A stretch of 43,096 nucleotides of DNA from a virus. A program made the position numbers and the translations under genes. Positions 27,396-35,292 of this stretch are shown here, piece by piece (position 1 is the first letter of the stretch; the number at the start of each line of letters is the position of its first letter). A model generated the notes under the pieces. The model had not been told where the DNA came from. It did no database searches and saw nothing but the letters and a program-made list of their open reading frames with translations. Location of the stretch: the IMG/VR virus record IMGVR_UViG_3300048549_001807, positions 1 to 43,096 of that record. One strand, 5' to 3'.

Positions 27396-29954
27396 TTACT
27401 TAACGTCAGACATTTTCATGTATATCTTTTCGTCCATAATATTAATTGAATCAAGAAATAATATATCTTCTGCTTTTCTGCCATATGCTATTATAATACT
27501 CTTTTTTAAGGGAGTTTTCTCTTTTCTCTCAAAATATCTATCATAATAATTTCCCCTTCTAGAATTTAGAAGCATAGCATCGTATTTACCGTATTCATCT
27601 GAAATAGAAAGTTTCATGTATTTATTACCATTTCTTGAGGTTCTTTTAATGCAGTCATCCACTACGCCTATAAATTTACCTTTATCATCTAAGTCCATAA
27701 TATTTAGATCTCTAGAATCTAACAAAGAATTATAATTGTCTATAAAGCAGCTTTTTAAATTGCAGCTATGACTGTATCCAAGAAGTTCCGTCTCAAAGTA
27801 CCAATTTGCGAAGCTTTGATATTCTTTATTTTTATCATAAATAGATTTATATATATCATATTTCTTTTTGAATGTTTTGAATCTAGATTCTTTCATTAAG
27901 GGTTTTCCGTCGTCCCCAACTAATTCTCCCTTTTTTGCATCTGCTATACAATTTAAAAGTTTATATTCATATTTTTCTCCTAAAGCAATAAAGTTACGTT
28001 TCTCGCGATCAGTTAATAAATTAAATGCTTGAGCTTCAAGCACCATTAGCGATCTATTTTCACCTTTACTCTCTAATGCTCCAGCTTGAATTAGAGCACT
28101 TAAAACTCCAATATTTAATCCCGCCTGTTTTGCGGCAAGAAAAATATCATACTTTGTTGGGGTTTCGCTTGATCTAAAATCTTTTAATGACTGCAAAGAT
28201 TTTTCGCTCACACCCTTTATGCTATTTAAGCCAAATCTAATATTTTTACCCTCAATCGAGAAGTCCATACCGGATTTTGCTAAGTCTGGAGATAATAATT
28301 TAATACCAAAATGAGATAATTCTTTACATATTTTTGCAATTTCTTCTTGAGGAGAGGGTTCGTATTTCGTCATCTTCAATAAAGAGATGAAAAACTGCTG
28401 AGGGTAATTAAATTTAAGATAACTTGTCCAAGCTGATAATGTAGCATATGCCAAAGAGTGAGACTTGTTAAAGGAATAGTTTGCACTATCCTCTGCAACG
28501 CTCCACAGTATCTGAGAAATCTCTCTAGGTAGATCATTTTCTACTACTTTGTCTTCGATTTTCTTTTTCCATGCGGGCATTTGATCTACTTTTTTCTTGC
28601 CAACGATCCTTCTTAATTGCTCTGATTCGTCAAGTGTAAACCCAACCTTAACTGCCATCTGCATTAACTGTTCTTGGTATAGCGGAATACCTCCTGTATA
28701 ATCTAAAACATCACTGAAAAATTCATGAATTACTTGAGCTTCTTCGGTTTCAGAATATGTAGCATAGTTGTCCAAGAATTCCAATGCGCCAGGCCTGCCA
28801 ATTGCAACCACCGCACTAAGCTGCTCTAGGTCTCTAGGTTTAATCTTTTTACAAACCCTATAGTTAGTATCAGATTCAAGCTGAAAAAGTCCATGAGGGG
28901 TTCTTAGCGCTTGTAATGGCTTGTATACATTTGAATCATTTAAGTCTACGGCGGAGATGTCTATATCTAAGTTGCTGCATACATCATAAATCACGCTCAA
29001 AGTCCTCAAACCAAGAATATCAAATTTAACCATGAGTTCTGCAACCCAATTCATATCATAACCTGTAACCAAGGCTCCGTCATTAGATTTTTGAATTGGG
29101 CAGATATCTGTAATTTTTTGAAAAGAAATTGCAATACCGCTAGGGTGAACTCCAGTATTTTTATTTAGACCTTCTAGTTTCAGCGCGATCTCAAAAACTT
29201 CTGGGTTTTTAGCTGACCAATCTGCAAATTTTTCACTTTCTTCAATCGCAGATAAAATTGGCATAACAACTCCAAATCTCTTTGGGATCGTATCACTTAC
29301 TTCGTTAACTTCTTGCTCGGAAAATTCCCCAACGATTTTGCCACATTCTTTTACGCAAAGCTTTCCGCTCAAGGTATTTAATGTTAAAATCTTAGCTGTA
29401 CGAGCTGGATGTTTCTTTTCAATATATTCGATAACTTCGGCTCTTCTTTCATAAGCAATATCGTTATCTACATCAGCTAAAAGACTGCCATCAAGGTATG
29501 TGATTCCATCTTTCTCTATTTTTCTAGCTCTGCTTTTAGAAACAAATCTCTCGAAGAATAAACTATACTTTACGGGATCAACATTAGTAACGCCAATTAA
29601 ATACAGCACTAAAGAGCCTGCTGCAGACCCTCTTCCTGGACCTGTTGGTATATCGTTTTCGTGGCAATAATTTAATATATCCCAGTTTAACAAAATATAA
29701 TCTATGAATCCTAGCTCATCTAAAATTTTTAATTCTGATTTTGCTCTATCAAAGTATTCTTTTTTGTTTTTAAATTTATCAATACCTTTATCATAAACAC
29801 CTTTGTGGCAAAGCTTGCGAAGAAAGTCTAAATTAGAAATATCTTCTGGAGCCTCAAGTATTTCATAATATTTCTTTTCGATCTTAATTTCAGGAAGTCT
29901 TACGCCTGGAGGAGCGCAATCTTCGTAGCTTGTAAATTGTTCTGTAAAATTCAT
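27396..29954 (-). CDS. dnaE: C-family DNA polymerase body (DnaE without PHP domain), 852 aa
   Basis: Starts just before the palm: PTGPGRGSAAGSLVLYLIG (103-121), catalytic Asp161 and Asp163 in ADVDND, and Asp312 in VKFDILGL. Further DnaE landmarks are GLFQLES (355-361), IGRPGALEF, PLYQEQLMQMA, LRRIVGKKK and FNKSHSLAYA, followed by HhH-like GLNSIKGVSEKSL and a C-terminal OB-like domain (GKFIGVVDDCIKRTSRNGNK). The PHP domain is encoded two genes upstream. Start taken at the ATG overlapping the exonuclease stop (TAATG). It should be the replicative polymerase; no beta-clamp-binding peptide was assigned. Confidence 0.9.
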   Translation of the reverse strand: MNFTEQFTSYEDCAPPGVRLPEIKIEKKYYEILEAPEDISNLDFLRKLCHKGVYDKGIDKFKNKKEYFDRAKSELKILDELGFIDYILLNWDILNYCHENDIPTGPGRGSAAGSLVLYLIGVTNVDPVKYSLFFERFVSKSRARKIEKDGITYLDGSLLADVDNDIAYERRAEVIEYIEKKHPARTAKILTLNTLSGKLCVKECGKIVGEFSEQEVNEVSDTIPKRFGVVMPILSAIEESEKFADWSAKNPEVFEIALKLEGLNKNTGVHPSGIAISFQKITDICPIQKSNDGALVTGYDMNWVAELMVKFDILGLRTLSVIYDVCSNLDIDISAVDLNDSNVYKPLQALRTPHGLFQLESDTNYRVCKKIKPRDLEQLSAVVAIGRPGALEFLDNYATYSETEEAQVIHEFFSDVLDYTGGIPLYQEQLMQMAVKVGFTLDESEQLRRIVGKKKVDQMPAWKKKIEDKVVENDLPREISQILWSVAEDSANYSFNKSHSLAYATLSAWTSYLKFNYPQQFFISLLKMTKYEPSPQEEIAKICKELSHFGIKLLSPDLAKSGMDFSIEGKNIRFGLNSIKGVSEKSLQSLKDFRSSETPTKYDIFLAAKQAGLNIGVLSALIQAGALESKGENRSLMVLEAQAFNLLTDREKRNFIALGEKYEYKLLNCIADAKKGELVGDDGKPLMKESRFKTFKKKYDIYKSIYDKNKEYQSFANWYFETELLGYSHSCNLKSCFIDNYNSLLDSRDLNIMDLDDKGKFIGVVDDCIKRTSRNGNKYMKLSISDEYGKYDAMLLNSRRGNYYDRYFERKEKTPLKKSIIIAYGRKAEDILFLDSINIMDEKIYMKMSDVK

Positions 29955-30598
29955 TATACTTCTATTTCCCATATCATTTTTTTAAATACTTCGTAGTTAA
30001 CTCTAATGTCATATAAAGCATCATGCAATTTTTTCTCATCAAAGTCAACATCAAAATCTTTACAGCATTGTTTAAGATTGCAGCTTAAACCTCTCTCAAT
30101 CAAGTGGTTAAGGCGATATTGCCATGCTAAAAAATTATCGTCTTTGTCCAGCTTAATTCTCTTCTTTAGAGCTTTTGCCAAGCAAAGAGTATCCACAAGG
30201 TTTTCTGTATAACTAAAATCAGATTTTGCGTTTGAATCTATAAGTTTGCGATGCAGGTTATGCATATAAACATCAAAGCCAAGTAAGTTATGACCAACCT
30301 TGAGATACGAATCGTCATATAAATATTTCTCAAAATGATCTAATGCAGCTTTAGGACATGTGGCTTTTTTCTTGTATTTCGCCTCTGTAAAGCCAGTAAT
30401 CTTTGCGGCATCAGGAGATACATTTAATTTGTCCCATTTGAGCCAGTAATCTTTTTGCTCAACAATTTTGTTGTTTTCTATAACAAGAAATGCTAATTGC
30501 CATGGTTTATTATTGGACACAAGATTTAAATTACATGTTTCATAATCAAACAGTAAGTATTTTTTATTTTTTTGAAATCTAAGCAGTGATTCTTTCAT
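29954..30598 (-). CDS. dnaQ: DnaQ-like 3'-5' exonuclease, 214 aa
   Basis: DEDDh exonuclease: Exo I LFDYETCN (Asp18, Glu20), Exo II VGHNLLGFDVYMHN (Asp109), Exo III HDALYDIRVNYEVFKKM (His192, Asp197). The start at 30598 is chosen because GGAAGGAG lies 4-11 nt upstream; an earlier in-frame ATG at 30631 lacks such a site. It overlaps the PHP gene by 20 nt and the polymerase by one base, so the three are produced together; it should proofread for the split DnaE. Confidence 0.88.
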   Translation of the reverse strand: MKESLLRFQKNKKYLLFDYETCNLNLVSNNKPWQLAFLVIENNKIVEQKDYWLKWDKLNVSPDAAKITGFTEAKYKKKATCPKAALDHFEKYLYDDSYLKVGHNLLGFDVYMHNLHRKLIDSNAKSDFSYTENLVDTLCLAKALKKRIKLDKDDNFLAWQYRLNHLIERGLSCNLKQCCKDFDVDFDEKKLHDALYDIRVNYEVFKKMIWEIEV

Positions 30599-31352
30599 TT
30601 TTCTCCTTCCAGCTTTCGAAGCAAAATTCATTGCTACCGAAGTGATCTAAGTTTGGTTTTGATAATGTTTTATTGCCAAAGCTTCTACCTGTTATACATT
30701 TGTATGTTTGTAAAGCTTTTACGTCTTTTTTATTTTTATAATATATACTTTTTACTTTTTCTGTTTTCAGTGATTTATTGTTTGCATATTCTTGAACTTT
30801 CTTAGATAAGAAGATGTCAAATGGCAGAGAATTATCCTCAATAAAAAATGTTGGACCACAAAAAGAAAAGTTTGGAGAGCAGTTGGAAAATTTCATCAAA
30901 TTATTATATATAAAACTATCATAAAAAGGGATAGCTAATAATAAATCCTTATCGCTCCAGTGCTTTTTGAGTATTTTTTCGTCAACACAATTAAAGTTTT
31001 CAGAAAATGCTTCGCTGTATATGCTGTTTAGCAACTTGCATCCTTTGGAATTTTTAGAGAAAATTATAATTTTATGAGAACTATCTACAGATTCTTCTTT
31101 TGGATCTAAAGAAGCTTTTTCTCTCATGTTAACTCTGAGCCCGAAAATTAATTTTAGATTTAAAGAATCTGCATTTTTTTTGGCTTGCAAGAACCCTGTT
31201 AGAGAATCTTCTACTAAAATTATTTCTTTTAAATTATTTTCTACAGCAATCGAAAAAATACTATCTGCACCCCCTTCTTTATGTGTACTAGGATTGTCTA
31301 GAGTTAATATACTTTTGCCGATAGAAAAGTGACTTTTAAATAATGGTATCAT
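30579..31352 (-). CDS. Separate PHP domain of a split DnaE, 257 aa
   Basis: The N-terminus LFKSHFSIGKSILT corresponds to the H-x-H-S-x-Y-S-x-x-D-G start of DnaE PHP domains, and AVENNLKEIILVEDSLTGFL followed by ADSLNLKLIFGLRV fits the A...G...A-x-T-D-H ... G-x-E core. C-terminal segment (KALQTYKCITGRSF) matches the end of DnaE PHP. First His of H-x-H and the His of the T-D-H motif are replaced (Phe or Lys region, Ser), so metal binding is probably lost and the domain structural. First gene of the replication operon, directly after a consensus promoter. Confidence 0.75.
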   Translation of the reverse strand: MIPLFKSHFSIGKSILTLDNPSTHKEGGADSIFSIAVENNLKEIILVEDSLTGFLQAKKNADSLNLKLIFGLRVNMREKASLDPKEESVDSSHKIIIFSKNSKGCKLLNSIYSEAFSENFNCVDEKILKKHWSDKDLLLAIPFYDSFIYNNLMKFSNCSPNFSFCGPTFFIEDNSLPFDIFLSKKVQEYANNKSLKTEKVKSIYYKNKKDVKALQTYKCITGRSFGNKTLSKPNLDHFGSNEFCFESWKEKNERITA

Positions 31353-31358
31353 GCTAAT

Positions 31359-31387
31359 ATTCTAGCAAAAAAACAGTTTCATGTCAA
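31359..31387 (-). promoter_or_regulatory. Promoter of the replication operon, leaderless geometry
   Basis: Minus strand TTGACA (31387-31382), 17-nt spacer ending TGC, TAGAAT (31364-31359), exactly 6 nt to the ATG at 31352. Near consensus. Confidence 0.8.
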
Positions 31388-31397
31388 CAAAGAAAAG

Positions 31398-31406
31398 TTA
31401 TCCACA
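31398..31406 (+). promoter_or_regulatory. DnaA-box match TTATCCACA between divergent promoters
   Basis: Exact match to the strongest form of the DnaA box, 11 nt from the -35 of the replication promoter and 15 nt from that of the nrdA promoter. Context AAAAGTTATCCACAA repeats that of the three early copies. Confidence 0.55.
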
Positions 31407-31420
31407 ATAAGGGTTTCAGA

Positions 31421-31449
31421 TTGACACAAACGCAGTAAAATGTTAATAT
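31421..31449 (+). promoter_or_regulatory. Promoter of nrdA
   Basis: TTGACA (31421-31426), 17-nt spacer ending TGT, TAATAT (31444-31449), 12 nt to the ATG at 31462. Confidence 0.75.
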
Positions 31450-31461
31450 TTAAAACTCAAT

Positions 31462-33876
31462 ATGGAAATAAAAGTAAAAAAACGAAACGGACGACTTCAG
31501 GACTTTAATGTCGAAAAAATTAATGCAAACGTAGAGCGAGCTTGCGATAACGTAGCAGATGTATCTGTGAGCGAAATCGTTCTAGATGCACAACTTCAAT
31601 TGTACGACAAAATTACCACCAAAGAAATTGATACAGCTCTTATATTAAGCGCTCGCGAGAAAATTGAAAAAGAGCCTAACTATAGTTGCGCTGCAGCTAG
31701 ACTATTATTAAATACAGTATATAAAGAGGTATTTAAAGAAGGTGTTGATTCAGATATTTTCAAATTACAATACAGAAAAAGTTTCGTCCAAGGAATCAAA
31801 AAGCTTGTTAAGGTCGGCCGCTTAAATCAAAGAATGCTAGAATATGATTTAAGCAAACTCTCTGAAGCGATTAGGATTCGCAGAGACCTATCTTTTAAAT
31901 ATTTAGGCATACAAATACTTACTGACAGATATTTCGTTAGGCAAGATGGTAAAATCATGGAGGCTCCTCAGTGCTTTTGGATGCGTGTAGCAATGGGACT
32001 GGCTCTTAATGAAGAAAATAAGGAAGAATGGGCTATAAAATATTACGATATGTTTAGCCAGTTTCTTTATACATCCTCAACCCCTACCCTTTTTAATAGT
32101 GGAACCGTGCGTTCTCAATTAAGCTCTTGTTACTTAAATACTTTTGATGATAGTATTGATGGTATTTTTGATGGAGCTTGGCAAGAAGCTAGAAAAAGTA
32201 AATATGCAGGAGGGCTTGGTTTAGATGTTACGCCTTTTCGATCAACCGGTTCGCATATTCAGGGAACCAATGGAGTATCTAGCGGGCTTGTTCCTTGGCT
32301 TAAGATTTATAATGACCTTCTTGTCGCTGTTAATCAAGGAGGTAAGCGTCCAGGCGCGGGATGCGCTTATTTAGAACCTTGGCATTTAGACTTCGAAGAT
32401 TTCTTGAATTTGAGAAGAAACACTGGGGACGATAGATTAAGATGTCACGATATGAATACGGCTTCTTGGGTTCCTGACGAATTTATGCGCAGAGTTCAAA
32501 ATGAAGATGCATGGTACTTTTTCGACCCCAAAGAGTCTGGTTTGCACGATTTATTTGGCGAAGAATTTGATAAAAAATATAATGAATTATGCAATCAAGC
32601 AGAAGAAGGCTTAGTAAAAAATTATAGAGTAACCCCCGCAAAAGAATTGTGGAAAAAAATGCTTAAAGTTCTATTCGAAACTTCTCACCCGTGGAATACT
32701 TTTAAAGACCCATGTAATATTAGATATACAAACCAACATGAGGGAGTAGTGCATAGTAGTAATCTATGTACAGAAATTACTCTTCATACAAAATCATCTG
32801 AATATCAAAAAGGAGAAAAAGTTAGTGTTGGAGAAACAGCTGTGTGCAACCTTGGATCTGTAAATCTACTCAATCATTTAAACGATGATAATACTTTAGA
32901 TTATGATAAATTACAAAATACAATACATACTGCTATTAGAGCTTTAGATAGCGTTGTAGATCTTAATTTTTATCCAACCAAAGAAGCAAGAAATAGTAAT
33001 CTGAAGCATAGGCCTATTGGTTTAGGTATGATGGCATTGCACGATGTGTGTCACCGAATGAATATTAATATCGATAGTGATGAAGCTGTAGAATTTAATG
33101 ATAAATTATTTGAGTTTTATTCTTATCATGCGATTTATGCAAGCTCTTTATTAGCCAAAGAAAAGGGTCGATATGAAACTTTCGAAGGTTCGTTGTGGAG
33201 TCAAGACAAGCTTCCAATTGATTCCTATGCAGACCTAATGAAATACAAGGGTAATCCCTTTAAACCTAAGGCCACTCTTGATTGGGGTGCTGTTAGAGAA
33301 AGTATTTCCCAAAATGGTATGCGTAATAGTAATGTTATGGCTATTGCTCCGACAGCCACTATTGGTTATATCAATGGCGTAGAGCAAAGTATAGAGCCTA
33401 ACTTTTCTGTATTATTTGTATACGAAAACAAGAGTGGTAATTTCTTTATTACAAACGAACATTTTATTAATGACATGAAAAATGCTGGTCTGTGGAATAG
33501 TGAAATCGCAAAGCTCGTTAAAAGCGTTGATGGAGACCTTTCATTATTAAACGGAGATATTCCATCTGAGCTCAAAGAAAAATATAAAACGGCTTTTGAT
33601 CGTGATATGTTTAAATTGATTGAATGTAATGCAACTAGACAAAAATGGATAGATCAGGCTGTAAGTTTCAATCTTTATAATAAATCTACTTCATTAAAGT
33701 ATTTAAATGATGTTTATATTTCTTGCTGGGAGGCAGGATTAAAAACAACTTATTATCTTCGCAATAGAGCTGCATCCAAGGTAGAAAAAGCAAATACTGA
33801 GGAAAAGACTACTGAGGCTACTGCTTGCAGTATCGAAGCTATGAAAAATGGTGGCACTTGCGAAAGTTGTCAATGA
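31462..33876 (+). CDS. nrdA: Class I ribonucleotide reductase large subunit, 804 aa
   Basis: N-terminal ATP-cone (residues 1-90; KKRNGRLQDFNVEKINANVE), then the catalytic barrel with redox Cys223 (SSCYLNTF), radical-site motif N-L-C-T-E (Asn434, Cys436, Glu438), second redox Cys462 (AVCNLGSVNLL) and the phosphate-binding region PTATIGYINGVEQSIEPNFS. The C-terminus ends C-E-S-C-Q, the Cys pair that re-reduces the active site. It makes dNDPs from NDPs with NrdB. The full domain set suggests allosteric control by ATP/dATP is kept. Own promoter; next gene overlaps by ATGA. Confidence 0.95.
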   Translation: MEIKVKKRNGRLQDFNVEKINANVERACDNVADVSVSEIVLDAQLQLYDKITTKEIDTALILSAREKIEKEPNYSCAAARLLLNTVYKEVFKEGVDSDIFKLQYRKSFVQGIKKLVKVGRLNQRMLEYDLSKLSEAIRIRRDLSFKYLGIQILTDRYFVRQDGKIMEAPQCFWMRVAMGLALNEENKEEWAIKYYDMFSQFLYTSSTPTLFNSGTVRSQLSSCYLNTFDDSIDGIFDGAWQEARKSKYAGGLGLDVTPFRSTGSHIQGTNGVSSGLVPWLKIYNDLLVAVNQGGKRPGAGCAYLEPWHLDFEDFLNLRRNTGDDRLRCHDMNTASWVPDEFMRRVQNEDAWYFFDPKESGLHDLFGEEFDKKYNELCNQAEEGLVKNYRVTPAKELWKKMLKVLFETSHPWNTFKDPCNIRYTNQHEGVVHSSNLCTEITLHTKSSEYQKGEKVSVGETAVCNLGSVNLLNHLNDDNTLDYDKLQNTIHTAIRALDSVVDLNFYPTKEARNSNLKHRPIGLGMMALHDVCHRMNINIDSDEAVEFNDKLFEFYSYHAIYASSLLAKEKGRYETFEGSLWSQDKLPIDSYADLMKYKGNPFKPKATLDWGAVRESISQNGMRNSNVMAIAPTATIGYINGVEQSIEPNFSVLFVYENKSGNFFITNEHFINDMKNAGLWNSEIAKLVKSVDGDLSLLNGDIPSELKEKYKTAFDRDMFKLIECNATRQKWIDQAVSFNLYNKSTSLKYLNDVYISCWEAGLKTTYYLRNRAASKVEKANTEEKTTEATACSIEAMKNGGTCESCQ

Positions 33877-34142
33877 CTAGACATAAACATCTAAAAGCAT
33901 TTAAAGAAGCTATAGCAAGATGTAAATTAATTCGTAAAGATTTAGAAAAAATCAATTCTAACATAGAAGCTTGGAATTATAGACAGCAGAAAGATTTCGC
34001 AGAAACTGCTTATATTCAAACACTTGAAGAAATTATTAACCAAGGTAGGAAATATCTGAGTTTAAATCCAGAAGCAGACGAATCAATTAGAGTTGCCATT
34101 GATATGGATAAGTATCAACAAATTTTAGAAAATTTAACTTAA
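33873..34142 (+). CDS. Small helical protein between nrdA and nrdB, 89 aa
   Basis: MTRHKHLKAFKEAIARCKLI start; entirely helical and highly charged, resembling a coiled-coil pair. I use the ATG at 33873 that overlaps the nrdA stop (ATGA); a longer frame extends back into nrdA. No glutaredoxin or thioredoxin motif is present, so it is not the reductant. It could assist reductase assembly, judged only from position. Confidence 0.6.
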   Translation: MTRHKHLKAFKEAIARCKLIRKDLEKINSNIEAWNYRQQKDFAETAYIQTLEEIINQGRKYLSLNPEADESIRVAIDMDKYQQILENLT

Positions 34143-34150
34143 ACTTAATC

Positions 34151-34179
34151 TTGACTTTAAACGTTATGTATTATACAAT
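34151..34179 (+). promoter_or_regulatory. Promoter of nrdB, leaderless geometry
   Basis: TTGACT (34151-34156), 17-nt spacer, TACAAT (34174-34179), exactly 6 nt to the ATG at 34186. Confidence 0.75.
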
Positions 34180-34185
34180 AAAATT

Positions 34186-35199
34186 ATGAATGATAAAACA
34201 GGAGAATTATTAACAGAAAATATAGCTGGGGTAAATAGAATTTTGCCTCATAAACATAAATATGCATGGGATTTATTCCTAAAAAGTTGTGCCAATAACT
34301 GGATGCCCACAGAAATTAGCATGCAAAATGACATCAAACAATGGAAAAATAATGAAATCACAGAAGATGAAAAATTACTCGTTAAACGCTGCCTTGGATT
34401 CTTTGCTGGATCTGAGTCTTTGGTTGGCAACAACTTGCTTCTTTCGGCTTTTAGATTTATTACTGATGCTGAGTGTCGTCAGTACATTCTTCGTCAAGCT
34501 TTTGAAGAAAGTCTTCACAATCTCACGGTGGTATATGTGTGCGATAGCCTTGATCTAAATATAGAAGAAGTTTTTGCTGCATACGAAACAATTCCAAGTA
34601 TAAAAGCCAAAGATGATTTTTTAATGGAAATCACTAATGACATTAGTCGTCAAGACTTTGATCCTCATACTACAGAAGGCAAGCAGGAAATCTTGCGAAA
34701 CTTTCTAACTTATTGGATAGTATGCGAAGGAACATTTTTCTTTAGCGGATTCGCCATGCTTTTGGCGCTGGGTCGACAAAATAAGCTGCAGGGAATCTCT
34801 GATCAAATCAAATATACTTTGAGAGATGAAAGCTCTCATATTGCATTTGGTACATATTTAATTAATACTTTAATAGAGCAAAATCCTGAAATTTGGACGG
34901 AAGAAATTCAGAACGAATTTGTTGAGCATATGAAAAAAGCTGTTGAGCTTGAGATTGCATACGCTCATGACGTTTTGCCTACTGGGATCCTTGGTTTAAA
35001 TGCGGATATGTTCGTCGACTATATGTATTACATTGGTAATCGTAGGCTTGAAGGTATTGGATTAGATTATCGTTTTCCTAGCGACAAAAATCCTTTTCCT
35101 TGGCTTAGTGAAGTAGTTGATGTTCAAGCGATGGGTAATTTCTTTGAGCGCAGGGTTAGAGAATACCAGCAAAGTGGAGCTCTTGAGGACGATTTTTAA
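34186..35199 (+). CDS. nrdB: Ribonucleotide reductase small subunit, class Ic-like, 337 aa
   Basis: Ferritin-like R2 with metal ligands Glu77 (GSESLVGNN), Glu108 and His111 (FEESLHN), Glu181 (CEGTFFF), Glu215 and His218 (RDESSHIAFG). The radical Tyr of class Ia lies four residues after the first His; here that residue is Val115. The first ligand is Glu rather than Asp. Both changes recall the Mn/Fe class Ic enzyme of Chlamydia (Glu; Phe at the Tyr site), and the surrounding sequence (ESLVGNN, RQYILRQAFEE, IPSIKAKDDFLM) is of that type. Works with NrdA; radical type to be established. Followed by a two-way terminator. Confidence 0.9.
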   Translation: MNDKTGELLTENIAGVNRILPHKHKYAWDLFLKSCANNWMPTEISMQNDIKQWKNNEITEDEKLLVKRCLGFFAGSESLVGNNLLLSAFRFITDAECRQYILRQAFEESLHNLTVVYVCDSLDLNIEEVFAAYETIPSIKAKDDFLMEITNDISRQDFDPHTTEGKQEILRNFLTYWIVCEGTFFFSGFAMLLALGRQNKLQGISDQIKYTLRDESSHIAFGTYLINTLIEQNPEIWTEEIQNEFVEHMKKAVELEIAYAHDVLPTGILGLNADMFVDYMYYIGNRRLEGIGLDYRFPSDKNPFPWLSEVVDVQAMGNFFERRVREYQQSGALEDDF

Positions 35200-35245
35200 T
35201 CTTAGAATAAGTTTGCAAAGTTATTAAGTTAATTCTTTATTCTAC

Positions 35246-35273
35246 AAAAAAGCCCCCAAATGGAGGCTTTTTT
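35246..35273 (+). terminator. Two-way terminator between nrdB and the DUF1501 gene
   Basis: AAAAAAGCCCCC, AAAT loop, GGAGGCTTTTTT: one mismatch in a 12-bp stem with A and T runs on both sides, able to stop transcription from both strands. Confidence 0.85.
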
Positions 35274-35292
35274 ATTAAGCTGATATATAATG

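Noticed and set aside
27396-31352. Split intein between the DnaE parts
   Set aside because: No intein N- or C-motifs at the ends; the parts are separated by a complete exonuclease gene and divide at a domain border rather than at a splice site.
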